Source of the DNA: Acidobacteriaceae bacterium
GTDB taxonomy: Bacteria > Acidobacteriota > Terriglobia > Terriglobales > Acidobacteriaceae
Length of the DNA stretch: 12,722 nucleotides
Direction: 5' to 3'
Assembly: GCA_030838305.1 (NCBI GenBank)
Contig: JAUTWY010000116.1
Span: forward strand, 1 to 12,722
Shown here: one piece after another, positions 1 to 7,681 of the stretch
Numbering within the stretch: the first letter of the stretch is position 1
Layout of the letters: each line of letters opens with the position of its first letter
The notes under the pieces: model-generated
What the model was told of the DNA's origin: nothing
Seen by the model: only the letters and a program-made list of their open reading frames with translations
The model's database searches: none
Translations under genes and position numbers: made by a program

Positions 1-2
1 TC

Positions 3-86
3 TATTACGTGGATGATCGTATCCAATATCCAAGTCCGGCCGCTTTCGATGCACTGGAGGATTTAGCGAAACAATTTCATCCGTGA
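3..86 (+). CDS. btuF: C-terminal end of a BtuF-like cobalamin-binding periplasmic protein (partial)
   Basis: An open frame enters from the left edge and stops at TGA 84-86, giving 27 residues. Its tail reads RIQYPSPAAFDALEDLA and ends in KQFHP. Class III substrate-binding proteins for cobalamin and siderophores often end in a similar pattern, a Pro-rich turn followed by a helix (about ALE-x-LA-x-x-hHP). The position just before a B12 riboswitch and btuB-btuC-btuD supports BtuF, the periplasmic protein that hands corrinoid to the BtuCD transporter. The gene lies upstream of the riboswitch, so it is probably transcribed from a separate promoter further left. The assignment rests on a short tail plus context; another protein with a similar C-terminus is possible. 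Confidence 0.5.
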   Translation, partial: YYVDDRIQYPSPAAFDALEDLAKQFHP

Positions 87-102
87 GCCTCATCCGTGAG
101 TC
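77..102 (+). repeat. Tandem 13-base duplication across the btuF stop
   Basis: Two adjacent 13-base units, TCATCCGTGAGCC (77-89) and TCATCCGTGAGTC (90-102), differ at one position. The first contains the stop codon of the upstream partial gene. The second lies in non-coding DNA just before the riboswitch. This looks like a small slippage duplication, although a direct-repeat protein site cannot be excluded. An inverted repeat GATCGC-TT-GCGATC follows at 105-118. Confidence 0.6.
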
Positions 103-129
103 ACGATCGCTTGCGATCCGGGACTCTTA

Positions 130-305
130 ACAAAAACCAAACGGCAGAATGTTCGGGAAGCGCGGTGAAAGTCCGCCACTACCCCGTAACTGTAAACGCT
201 GAGAACTGGGCGGGCAGATGGCTTGCAGCCACTGGGGGCAACATCCCTGGGAAGGCAGCCCAATTCGTCGAAGCGTGAGTCAGGAGACCGGTTTTGCCGA
301 GACCA
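130..305 (+). promoter_or_regulatory. Cobalamin riboswitch (aptamer)
   Basis: The conserved cobalamin aptamer blocks appear in order: GGGAA (155-159), GGTGAAAGTCC (164-174), CCCCGTAACTGTAA (182-195), GCCACTGGGGG (228-238) and the B12 box GAGTCAGGAGACCGG (277-291). P1 can close by pairing CGGCAGAAT (142-150) with GTTTTGCCG (291-299), including G-U pairs. The element sits directly before the TonB receptor gene and should lower btuB-operon expression when adenosylcobalamin or another cobalamin is bound. The end points are approximate. No convincing promoter was recognised in 87-129. Confidence 0.95.
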
Positions 306-338
306 AATTCCGAGGGGAAACATTGACATATCTCAGGC
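296..338 (+). promoter_or_regulatory. Riboswitch expression platform: hairpin presenting the btuB ribosome binding site
   Basis: GCC-GAGA (296-302) can pair with TCTC-A-GGC (331-338), seven base pairs with one bulged A. The 28-base loop holds the Shine-Dalgarno GAGGGG (312-317) and the TTG start (323-325). The loop's GGGG (314-317) is complementary to CCCC (182-185) in the aptamer's L5 region. That is the kissing contact used by translational cobalamin riboswitches and would hide the ribosome binding site. The left arm overlaps the 3' strand of P1 at 296-299, so the outer pairs compete with P1. No terminator-like U tract is present, which favours control of translation. The pairings are read from the sequence; the mechanism is inferred. 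Confidence 0.55.
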
Positions 339-2785
339 AAGACCACACATGCAGAAACTTTTTCTATCTGTTGCTTTTATTGAACTCGCTCACGCTGGTG
401 GCGAGCGCGGCCACCGTTCACGGGACGATCGCCGATTCGCTCGGCGCTGTTATTCCTAAAGCACAAGTCGAACTCATGAGCGGCACAACATCCATCGCTT
501 CGGTCACCGCGGACGGCGCCGGACGATACGAATTCCATGATATTTCCGCGGGCCGCTATGAAATCCGAGCCAACGCTGCTTCGTTTGATCGGACCGCGAG
601 CAAACCGTTCTACGTTGGAGAAGGCGCAAATGCCACCGTCGATCTGCTTCTGGCCATCGGCATCATCTCCCAGACGGTCACCGTGACGGCGACCGGCGCG
701 CCGACACCTCAGGCACAAATTGGCGCATCCGTTACTCTGCTTTCCGGGGGCGACTACGACGACAAGCTCAATGTGCATGAGGCCCTGCGCCTGGTGCCAG
801 GGGCGCAACTGACGCAAACCGGACGACACGGCGGTCTAGGCGAATTGTTCGTGCGCGGCGGCAACAGCGATGCTAACAAGGTCATCATCGATGGTATCCC
901 CGCCAATGACCTAGGGGGAGCGGTCGATTTTGGCGTATTGGCCGCTACTGGGATCGATCAGATCGAAGTGTTGCGTGGACCGAATAGTGCTCTGTACGGG
1001 TCCGATGCGCTTGCGGGTGTGGTGAGCATGAATACTCCTCGCGGCACCACTCCTCTGCCCGAAGTCATTTACGCCATTGATGGTGGGAATTTCGGGACCT
1101 ATCGGCAGGAAGGAGCTCTGGGTGGAAGTCATAAGCAATTCGACTATTTTTCAGACTTCTCCCGCTTCGATACGTCGAACGGCGCTGTCCGCGATTCCTT
1201 CCACGACGGAACCTTTGCTGGGAATGTCGGTTGGACTCCAGGGCCGAACACCGAGTTCCGGGCAACGGTTCGTCGGCTGGTGACTGCGGCCGGAGAGCCC
1301 AGCGCCATTCAACTTTTCGGTATTCCGGATGACGCAGGACAGAAAGACCAGCAACTCTTCATCGGCGCTACGTTCCAACAACAGACCACGCGGCGCTGGC
1401 ACAATCTATTGCGGTATGGTGCGCTTCGGTTGCGTTCTCAGTTTACCGACTACACAGCAACGGGGATTCCCTACGATTCGCCGATTGTGGGACCGGAGTT
1501 CATTGGTGCGCCGGTCACCATCCGTGGCGCAAATGGCTACACGGTTTCAGGGCAGGCGATTTTTCAGTACGTTCAGCCTTATCCGAATCAGTTTCTAACC
1601 AGTACCGATCGTGACTTTGTATACGCCCAGACTGAATACCAAATTAAGCCGCAGTTGACGGCATTGTTCGGGTTCCGCTACGAAGCGGAACGTGGCTTCA
1701 CTCTATCGAGCTCTGGCACGAGCCCCACCGATCGCGGCAACTACAGCTATACCTTGCAGGTGGCAGGCAGTCTCGCAAATCGTTTTTATTACACTCTGGG
1801 TAGCGGAATTGAAAAAAACACGATCTTCGGAGTGGCAGCAACGCCGCGCGCATCGCTTGCCTACTATTTGTTCCGGCCCGATACATCGAAACTATTCAGC
1901 GGGACGAAGCTGCGCGCCAATTTTGGCACCGGCATCAAGGAGCCCAGCATCTCCGATGCCGGCACTTCTCTATTCAGTCTGCTTCAGACACTCAGCAATG
2001 GGCCGGAACTCATTTCGCAGTTCCACGTTGGTCCGATTGGAGCCGAGCGTTCCAGGACGTACGACGGCGGTCTTGAGCAGATCTTTTTCGAGGGCCGGGT
2101 AAAACTGGGAATCACGTATTTTCACAATGAGTTCAGCAATCTGATTGAATATGTTCCGATGCAGGGGTTGGTCGATCTTGGTGTTCCACCGCCCATCGCC
2201 GATGTACTTCTATTTGGGGCCAGCGTGAACTCGCAGGCATTCCGGGCCCAGGGAGTTGAAACGGAACTCGAATATCGGCTTGGACGAAGCCTCGTCGTTC
2301 GTGGCGGATACACCTACGTGGACGCAGTTGTGCAACATTCCTTTACCAGCGATGCGATTGGCCCGAGCTTCAACACGGCTTCGAACTTCTCAACGATCCC
2401 AATCGGCGTCTTTTCGCCGCTGATTGGCGCTCGGCCATTTCGGCGCGCGCCTCATAGCGGCTATCTCGCGCTTGCCTATCACCACTCGCGGTGGACCGCC
2501 TCGTTGACAGGGACATTCGTTGGGCGTCGAGACGACAGCGATTTTCTCTCGGACAAAGATGGAGGTACCAGCCTGCTCCTGCCCAATCGAAATCTCGATG
2601 CTGGGTATCAGAAGGTCGACATTGGGGGGAGCTACCAGGTAAACCATTCGCTCAGTGTCGATACCGATCTCCAAAACGTGCTGGGCCAGCACTATGCGGA
2701 GGCGTTCGGTTATCCGGCGCTTCCGTTTACTTTCCGCTCAGGTATCCGCATTACGCTGGGAGGCGAGTCGTGGAAACTGAAATAG
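323..2785 (+). CDS. btuB: TonB-dependent outer-membrane receptor, probable cobalamin receptor (BtuB-like)
   Basis: This 820-residue protein is an outer-membrane beta-barrel that takes up corrinoids with energy from TonB-ExbBD. I chose TTG 323 because GAGGGG lies five bases upstream and the frame then opens with a good signal peptide: Arg-containing start, FFYLLLLL core, cleavage near VASA-ATVHG at about residue 29. Residues 30-110 form a carboxypeptidase-regulatory-like beta-sandwich, common in Acidobacteriota receptors. QTVTVTAT near 117-124 resembles a TonB box. The plug spans roughly 125-240 (FVRGG, IIDGIPAND, IEVLRGPNSALYGSDALAGVV), and the barrel fills the rest. The sequence alone does not prove the ligand. 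The riboswitch in front and btuC-btuD behind point to cobalamin. The in-frame ATG at 218 lies inside the aptamer and is not a credible start. Confidence 0.88.
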   Translation: MTYLRQDHTCRNFFYLLLLLNSLTLVASAATVHGTIADSLGAVIPKAQVELMSGTTSIASVTADGAGRYEFHDISAGRYEIRANAASFDRTASKPFYVGEGANATVDLLLAIGIISQTVTVTATGAPTPQAQIGASVTLLSGGDYDDKLNVHEALRLVPGAQLTQTGRHGGLGELFVRGGNSDANKVIIDGIPANDLGGAVDFGVLAATGIDQIEVLRGPNSALYGSDALAGVVSMNTPRGTTPLPEVIYAIDGGNFGTYRQEGALGGSHKQFDYFSDFSRFDTSNGAVRDSFHDGTFAGNVGWTPGPNTEFRATVRRLVTAAGEPSAIQLFGIPDDAGQKDQQLFIGATFQQQTTRRWHNLLRYGALRLRSQFTDYTATGIPYDSPIVGPEFIGAPVTIRGANGYTVSGQAIFQYVQPYPNQFLTSTDRDFVYAQTEYQIKPQLTALFGFRYEAERGFTLSSSGTSPTDRGNYSYTLQVAGSLANRFYYTLGSGIEKNTIFGVAATPRASLAYYLFRPDTSKLFSGTKLRANFGTGIKEPSISDAGTSLFSLLQTLSNGPELISQFHVGPIGAERSRTYDGGLEQIFFEGRVKLGITYFHNEFSNLIEYVPMQGLVDLGVPPPIADVLLFGASVNSQAFRAQGVETELEYRLGRSLVVRGGYTYVDAVVQHSFTSDAIGPSFNTASNFSTIPIGVFSPLIGARPFRRAPHSGYLALAYHHSRWTASLTGTFVGRRDDSDFLSDKDGGTSLLLPNRNLDAGYQKVDIGGSYQVNHSLSVDTDLQNVLGQHYAEAFGYPALPFTFRSGIRITLGGESWKLK
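2758..2772 (+). promoter_or_regulatory. Ribosome binding site deciding the btuC start
   Basis: GGGAGG (2758-2763) stands six bases before GTG 2770 and lies inside the end of btuB. The alternative start ATG 2812 has no comparable Shine-Dalgarno sequence. This favours GTG 2770 and a 16-base overlap of the two genes. Confidence 0.6.
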
Positions 2786-3828
2786 CGGCGAAGACCGCTT
2801 CCGGATCCTCGATGCGAGTCTACCTCCTCATTCTTGCATTCTTGTTAGTGGTTCTCGCGGGCGTGCTTGTACTTTCTATGGGGATGGGCGCGACGAAGAT
2901 CGGGGCACAGGAAGTGCTTACGTCGTTGCTGATGGGTCATGGCTCGGGTGGCACGAATTCTGTGATTCTCTTCGAAATCCGTCTTCCGCGTGTGCTCGCG
3001 TCGGTCCTGGTGGGAGCCGCACTTTCCGTGGCGGGCCTTCTATTCCAGGGGCTCTTCCGAAACCCAATGGCTGACCCTTACGTGATCGGTTCTTCCGGAG
3101 GAGCGGCGCTTGGAGCTGGGATTGGGCTTTTTCTGCTCCCTCGTTTTTCCTTTCTCGGATTCGGTGCGGCTGCCGCAATGGCTTTTGTCGGTTCTGTCGC
3201 GACCATAGCACTCGTATATTGGCTCGCCCGGACCAATGGGCGAGTGCCCGTTGTGACGCTTCTACTCGCTGGCTTCGCGGTGAGCACGATGCTAAGTTAT
3301 TCCACTTATTTCCTGGTGGTGCTCGACGACAACTTTGGTCTGCGGACGCGGGTGCTCGCTTCCTGGCTTACCGGAGTCATCGCCGTGCCCAGATGGACCC
3401 AGGTTGAGGTCACGGCCACGATGATCGGTTGCGGCTTGATTTTTTGTTATCCACTGGCGCGGCGGTTGAACACCCTCGCGCTCGGCGACGACTATGCGCG
3501 CCAAGTCGGCGTGCAGGTTGAGAAAACGCACTTAGCCATCATTCTCGCCGGATCCCTTCTAACCGCAGCCGCAGTTTCCCTGGGAGGAATCATCAGCTTC
3601 GTAGGGCTCATCGTTCCTCACATGGCAAGGCTTGTCCTGGGGCCAGATCACGTTCGGCTCTTGCCAGTTACGGCTATAACGGGTGCGATCTTCCTGGTCC
3701 TGGCAGACACGCTGGCGCGCACTGTGCTTGCACCCTCTGAGATTCCGGTGGGGCTCATCACGGCTTTCATCGGTGGTCCATTCTTCCTTTACCTGCTCCG
3801 CAGGACTCGACGGGAGTACACGCTGTGA
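2770..3828 (+). CDS. btuC: Cobalamin ABC transporter permease BtuC (FecCD family)
   Basis: This 352-residue hydrophobic protein is the inner-membrane channel subunit that works with BtuD and BtuF to import cobalamin. FecCD-family signatures are plain: RLPRVLASVLVGAALSVAG (71-89), RNPMADPYVIGSSGGAALG (97-115), VVTLLLAGFAVS (161-172) and FVGLIVPHMARLVLGPDH (277-294). The last is the conserved segment that contacts the ATPase. Length and hydrophobic pattern fit the usual ten-helix fold. The GTG start gives a 15-residue cytoplasmic lead before the first helix. Starting at ATG 2812 would give 338 residues and is the main alternative. The gene overlaps btuB upstream and btuD downstream (GTGA), so coupled translation is expected. 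Ferric-siderophore permeases share this family; the context decides for B12. Confidence 0.88.
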   Translation: METEIAAKTASGSSMRVYLLILAFLLVVLAGVLVLSMGMGATKIGAQEVLTSLLMGHGSGGTNSVILFEIRLPRVLASVLVGAALSVAGLLFQGLFRNPMADPYVIGSSGGAALGAGIGLFLLPRFSFLGFGAAAAMAFVGSVATIALVYWLARTNGRVPVVTLLLAGFAVSTMLSYSTYFLVVLDDNFGLRTRVLASWLTGVIAVPRWTQVEVTATMIGCGLIFCYPLARRLNTLALGDDYARQVGVQVEKTHLAIILAGSLLTAAAVSLGGIISFVGLIVPHMARLVLGPDHVRLLPVTAITGAIFLVLADTLARTVLAPSEIPVGLITAFIGGPFFLYLLRRTRREYTL

Positions 3829-4604
3829 CTCCATTCCTCGAATTGTTGAATGTGTCTTTTTCCTACGAGCGCAATTCTGTCCTCGAAGATCTGAACTTCA
3901 CGATGGAGCAAGGAGAGTGCGCAGCCTTAATCGGTCCGAACGGAGTTGGGAAGACGACGCTCCTGCGTTTGGCTGCTGGTATCGTCGCTTGCTCGCAAGG
4001 ATCAGTTTCGCTCGATGGACGCCGGTTTGACAGACTCCCGCGTGGAGAGGCCGCCCGCATGGTGGCGCTGGTTCCGCAGCGATTCGAAGTGCCATTCGAT
4101 TTCACGGTCGAACAAATTGTTGAGCAGGGACGCACCCCCTATCTTGGCCTGTTCTCTGGTCTTGGCCGCCAGGATCGCATCGCAGTGGAACGCGCTCTGG
4201 ATCTGACCGCAGTCACGTCCCTGCGAAAACGCGTTTTCAATGAACTGAGTGGAGGAGAACGTCAACGCGTCAAAATCGCCCTTGGACTGGCGCAAGAGCC
4301 TCGTTTGCTGCTTTTGGACGAGCCTACCCAAAATCTCGACCTGGGACGCCAACTCGAATTGCTGGACTATATCCGAGTTCTCAACGACGAAGGCGTGACA
4401 ATCCTGGCTGCCATGCACGATCTTCAACTGATTCCGGGCGCCTTCTCTTCTGTGCTGTTGCTGGGGCCTAATCAGGAGGTACGCAAAGGCGATCCGCAAG
4501 ACATTTTGCAACCCGAAATTCTGGAGAGGATTTTCGATTGCCCTCCCCGGCGCCATCCGAAGTTAGTTGTTGAGAATCGGGTTCTGCTGGAGAAGACACC
4601 ATGA
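3825..4604 (+). CDS. btuD: Cobalamin ABC transporter ATP-binding protein BtuD
   Basis: This 259-residue ABC ATPase powers the BtuC channel from the cytoplasmic face. All nucleotide-binding motifs are intact: Walker A GPNGVGKT (37-44), Q-loop VPQ with Gln85, signature LSGGE (141-145), Walker B LLLLDEP (161-167) and switch His198 in AAMHD. The segment QGRTPYLGLF (101-110) is typical of ATPases for iron-chelate and cobalamin importers. The GTG start overlaps the btuC stop as GTGA, with GGGAG (3812-3816) eight bases upstream. The stop overlaps the cobT start as ATGA. The family does not separate B12 from siderophore transport by sequence alone, so the specificity comes from the operon. Confidence 0.88.
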   Translation: MTPFLELLNVSFSYERNSVLEDLNFTMEQGECAALIGPNGVGKTTLLRLAAGIVACSQGSVSLDGRRFDRLPRGEAARMVALVPQRFEVPFDFTVEQIVEQGRTPYLGLFSGLGRQDRIAVERALDLTAVTSLRKRVFNELSGGERQRVKIALGLAQEPRLLLLDEPTQNLDLGRQLELLDYIRVLNDEGVTILAAMHDLQLIPGAFSSVLLLGPNQEVRKGDPQDILQPEILERIFDCPPRRHPKLVVENRVLLEKTP

Positions 4605-5689
4605 CCACAATCACCTCAAACCTGTTTGCCGAGTTCGTAGGCGAAATTGTTGCGCCCGACCCCAAATGGCTGAACCAGGCGCGGTCACATCTCGACAATC
4701 TGACGAAACCCCTGGGCAGCCTGGGCCGGCTCGAAGACATTGCCGCGCGATTCATTGCCATCCGAGACGGCGAGATTGATAAGCCCTTGAAAAAAGCTGC
4801 GTACGTATTTGCTGCGGATCACGGCATTGTAGCCGAAGGAGTCAGCGCCTATCCCAAAGAAGTCACCCGGCAGATGGTGCTCAATTTCCTGCAGCAAGGG
4901 GCAGCGATCAATGTCCTGGCAAGACTGCATGATGCGGAGCTGACCATCGTGGATGTCGGCGTGGATGCTGATTTCGGTGACTTAGCCGGTCTTTTGCAGC
5001 GCAAGGTTCGCTCCGGCACTCGAAACATGCTTCATGAACCTGCGATGACCGAAGAGGAAATGCTGCAAGCTTTGCACGTAGGACTCCAGTTGGCAATCGG
5101 CGCCCATGAGAAGGGACAGACTCTCATCGCCGTTGGCGAGATGGGGATTGGCAATACTACTTCCGCCAGCGCGATTACCGCAGTCCTTACTCGCCAAGCT
5201 CCTGCCGCGGTTACGGGCAAGGGTGCAGGCTTGGAGAAAAGTGCCCAGGAACACAAGATCCGCGTTGTCGATGCCATCCTACTTAAGCACTTTGGGGAAA
5301 ATCCGTACGCTTCTGCAGCACCACCGCTTGAGGTCTTGCGGCGTGTAGGCGGGCTAGAAATCGCCGCCATGGTTGGATTGGTTCTGGGTGCGGCGCGATA
5401 TCGGATACCGCTTGTCACGGATGGTTTTATCTCCGCTGCGGCCGCAGCTTTGGCGTATGCCCTTGAACCGCGGGTAAGAGAGTATCTGTTCGCGGGGCAT
5501 CGTTCGGAAGAACCCGGCCATCGTGTTTTGCTGGAGTATTTAGGGCTCGACCCCATTCTGACGCTCGATATGCGTTTGGGCGAGGGCACCGGTGCGGTAT
5601 TGGCAATGCCTATCATCGAATCGGCTTTGCGGCTCTACTCAGACATGGCAACCTTCGCATCGGCGGGGGTAAGCGGAGCAAGTGAATGA
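4601..5689 (+). CDS. cobT: Nicotinate-nucleotide--dimethylbenzimidazole phosphoribosyltransferase
   Basis: CobT moves phosphoribose from nicotinate mononucleotide to 5,6-dimethylbenzimidazole, giving alpha-ribazole 5'-phosphate, the activated lower ligand of B12. The 362-residue length is normal. Family landmarks are LTKPLGSLGRLEDIA (34-48), AADHGIVAEGVSAYP (71-85), GEMGIGNTT (179-187, with Glu180), TGKGAGL (205-211), GHRSEEPGH (299-307) and RLGEGTGAVLAM (325-336). Glu328 matches the catalytic glutamate of the Salmonella enzyme (Glu317). GGAGAA (4589-4594) lies six bases before the ATG, which overlaps the btuD stop as ATGA. bluB in the same operon makes its base substrate and cobS uses its product. 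Confidence 0.97.
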   Translation: MTTITSNLFAEFVGEIVAPDPKWLNQARSHLDNLTKPLGSLGRLEDIAARFIAIRDGEIDKPLKKAAYVFAADHGIVAEGVSAYPKEVTRQMVLNFLQQGAAINVLARLHDAELTIVDVGVDADFGDLAGLLQRKVRSGTRNMLHEPAMTEEEMLQALHVGLQLAIGAHEKGQTLIAVGEMGIGNTTSASAITAVLTRQAPAAVTGKGAGLEKSAQEHKIRVVDAILLKHFGENPYASAAPPLEVLRRVGGLEIAAMVGLVLGAARYRIPLVTDGFISAAAAALAYALEPRVREYLFAGHRSEEPGHRVLLEYLGLDPILTLDMRLGEGTGAVLAMPIIESALRLYSDMATFASAGVSGASE

Positions 5690-6429
5690 AGTGGATAGAT
5701 GATTTTCTGGTTGCTGCCCAATTTCTTACGCGGTTTCCGGTGCCGCGCGTTCGTTTTGATCCCGACTCCTTATCGCGTGCGGCAAAGTTTTTCCCCGTTG
5801 TTGGTCTAATAATTGGCCTTGGCGCTTCGGTTTTGCAACGCATCGCGGCGCCTCACTTGAGCCATCCCCTTGTGGCACTGTTAGTGTTGACCTTTCTCGT
5901 ACTCATTACGAGCGGGCTTCACGAAGACGGCCTTGCGGATACCGCTGACGGTTTTGGCGGAGGGTGGAACCGGGAGCAGGTTCTCACGATTCTGCGCGAT
6001 AGCCGAATCGGAAGTTTCGGGGCCTTAGCCCTCGTACTTTCTGTGCTGGCTAGATTCTTGCTTCTATCAAGTCTCCCTGTGAATCGCTTCACTGCCTTCA
6101 TCGTCTCAGCCCACGTTCTTTGTCGTTGGACGACGCTGCCCTTGAGTTATTTTCTGGCGCCGGCGCGCGAGAGTGACGGACAAGGGGCGAGGATTGCACA
6201 GAAAATCTCTCCCGCCTCTCTTCTCATATGTACCCTGTTGAGTTTTGCCATCGTCTTCTATTTCATGCGGACACAGTTCTGGATTCCGGTCCTTGTGGCG
6301 TTCGTGATCACGGCACTGAGCGGCCTGTACTATTCCCGCCGCATCGGCGGGGTCACGGGCGACTGCTTCGGAGCTACGAATCAGCTTACGGAAATTGCGG
6401 TCTATTTTTGCGGTGTCTGGAACCTGTGA
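5686..6429 (+). CDS. cobS: Adenosylcobinamide-GDP ribazoletransferase (cobalamin synthase)
   Basis: CobS (CobV in the aerobic pathway) joins adenosylcobinamide-GDP to alpha-ribazole phosphate at the inner membrane, the step that attaches the lower ligand. The 247-residue protein is largely hydrophobic, as the family is. The conserved acidic motif HEDGLADTADG (79-89), probably metal-binding, is complete and is followed by RDSRIGSFGALALVL (104-118). The C-terminal motif GGVTGDCFGATNQLTE is also present. GGAG (5675-5678) precedes the ATG by seven bases, and the start overlaps the cobT stop as ATGA. Its co-substrate needs a CobU/CobP activity that is not encoded in this window. Confidence 0.96.
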   Translation: MKWIDDFLVAAQFLTRFPVPRVRFDPDSLSRAAKFFPVVGLIIGLGASVLQRIAAPHLSHPLVALLVLTFLVLITSGLHEDGLADTADGFGGGWNREQVLTILRDSRIGSFGALALVLSVLARFLLLSSLPVNRFTAFIVSAHVLCRWTTLPLSYFLAPARESDGQGARIAQKISPASLLICTLLSFAIVFYFMRTQFWIPVLVAFVITALSGLYYSRRIGGVTGDCFGATNQLTEIAVYFCGVWNL

Positions 6430-7034
6430 AACATCTTCTTTTAATTCGTCATGCGGAAACTGATATGACAGGCCGATTCTGTGGCCATTCTGATCCTGAG
6501 CTCAACCTGCAGGGCCGGCAGCAACTCGCCGGAGTTCTGGATCGATTGTCGGAATGTGCGATTCGACGAATCTACACCAGCGATCTTCGCCGTGCCCGAG
6601 AAACGGCGGAGGCGATTGCCTCGCACTATGGAATCGGATTTGAGGTTCGTCCCGGCCTGCGCGAAATCCACTTCGGCCAATGGGAAGGCCTTTCCTGGAG
6701 CGAAATCGAAGCGTGCGATCCCGTCCTGGCAAAGATCTGGGCAGAACGATACCCCAATTCCACCGCTCCAGGTGGGGAATCATTGCAACAATTTGAGCGC
6801 CGCGTGCGCGCGGAAAGTGGATTCTTGTTCGCAGCAGCAAAAGAATGTCCCATCGCTGTCGTTTCACACGCCGGTTTTATGCGCGCTCTGCTGACAAACT
6901 TCTATGGGGTACCGGAAGAAGAAACCTGGAAGCTCACCAAGGAATACGGCTCTGTCGTGGCGCTGGACACAAATTTGATTCGTACGTGTGCGGGGGGAAA
7001 AGTCTGCAGAACAGGTATTCGAAACTTTGAGTAA
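6426..7034 (+). CDS. cobC: Alpha-ribazole phosphatase (histidine phosphatase superfamily)
   Basis: CobC removes the phosphate from alpha-ribazole 5'-phosphate or from cobalamin 5'-phosphate. The 202-residue protein begins MKHLLLIRHAETD, with the phosphohistidine motif RHA at 8-10 (His9). SDLRRARETA (52-61), Glu80 in GLREIHFGQWEG and the second catalytic His148 in VVSHAG complete the active-site set. I chose GTG 6426 because it puts RHA at the usual distance from the N-terminus and overlaps the cobS stop as GTGA. A longer open frame from 6228 would only read through cobS. No strong Shine-Dalgarno is visible, so the gene probably depends on translation of cobS. Other histidine phosphatases look alike; neighbours make CobC the best call. 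Confidence 0.92.
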   Translation: MKHLLLIRHAETDMTGRFCGHSDPELNLQGRQQLAGVLDRLSECAIRRIYTSDLRRARETAEAIASHYGIGFEVRPGLREIHFGQWEGLSWSEIEACDPVLAKIWAERYPNSTAPGGESLQQFERRVRAESGFLFAAAKECPIAVVSHAGFMRALLTNFYGVPEEETWKLTKEYGSVVALDTNLIRTCAGGKVCRTGIRNFE

Positions 7035-7099
7035 GAAATGATCCAACGTGACGCAAGAAGCGCAGTTAGAAATGGATGGGACCTTAAAGGAGTGAAGCT

Positions 7100-7681
7100 A
7101 TGAGCATTGCAACAAAACGTGGAGATAGCGGGCAAACCGGGCTCGTTGGAGATGTGCGCATCTCCAAAGCAGATCAGCGCGTGGAAGCCTACGGGTGCGT
7201 TGATGAGCTGAACTCCGTTCTCGGTTTTGCGCGCAGTATTTGCAAGAACACGGAAATTTGCGCATGGACCGAAGCCATCCAGAAAACACTGTTTCGACTG
7301 GGAGCCGCACTCGCTACAGCACCAGAGGCAGAGAAGAAAAAGGCTGAACCCAGCATGACTGCCGCCGATGTCGATGAACTGACAAGTCTGGTTCACAAAA
7401 TCGAAGCCACACCTGGCATTCTGTCGGATTGGTCCTTACCCGGGGCGCACACCGAAGCCGCCGCCTTCGAAATCTCGCGTACCGTATGCCGTCGAGCCGA
7501 AAGGCAGGTTGTTCGCCTCATGGAAAGCGGAGACTTCGTCGATCCCCAAGTGCTTCCCTATCTGAACCGTTTGTCCGATCTTCTATGGCTCTTCGGTAGA
7601 CTGTTGGAAGTGCAAGCCGGCGTCGATTCGAAACTGCGCGATGACACACACAAGAGTACGCGCTGGTCGAAGGCATGGTGA
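7100..7681 (+). CDS. pduO: ATP:cob(I)alamin adenosyltransferase, PduO type
   Basis: This enzyme transfers the adenosyl group of ATP to reduced corrinoid, making the coenzyme form that CobS and B12-dependent mutases use. The 193-residue protein has the PduO-type order of motifs: N-terminal TKRGDSGQTGLVG (5-17), RVEAYGCVDELNSVLG (27-42), CRRAERQVV and the C-terminal YLNRLSDLLWLFGRLLE. It is not related to the CobA/BtuR type that carries out the same reaction. AAAGGAG (7086-7092) stands seven bases before the ATG. The 65-base gap after cobC is the only sizeable gap inside the operon, and this gene has its own strong ribosome binding site. The stop shares a base with the bluB start (TGATG). Confidence 0.95.
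   Translation: MSIATKRGDSGQTGLVGDVRISKADQRVEAYGCVDELNSVLGFARSICKNTEICAWTEAIQKTLFRLGAALATAPEAEKKKAEPSMTAADVDELTSLVHKIEATPGILSDWSLPGAHTEAAAFEISRTVCRRAERQVVRLMESGDFVDPQVLPYLNRLSDLLWLFGRLLEVQAGVDSKLRDDTHKSTRWSKAW

Noticed and set aside
218..322. In-frame N-terminal extension of the receptor from ATG 218
   Set aside because: It reads through the conserved B12 box of the riboswitch and has no Shine-Dalgarno. TTG 323 has GAGGGG at good spacing and yields a signal peptide.
2491..2769. Longer BtuC frame starting inside btuB
   Set aside because: The added residues are a shadow of the btuB barrel. The ribosome site at 2758-2763 and the family length place the start at 2770.
6228..6425. Longer CobC frame starting inside cobS
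   Set aside because: It would overlap the conserved C-terminal part of cobS. The RHA motif expected near the N-terminus begins eight codons into the frame from GTG 6426.
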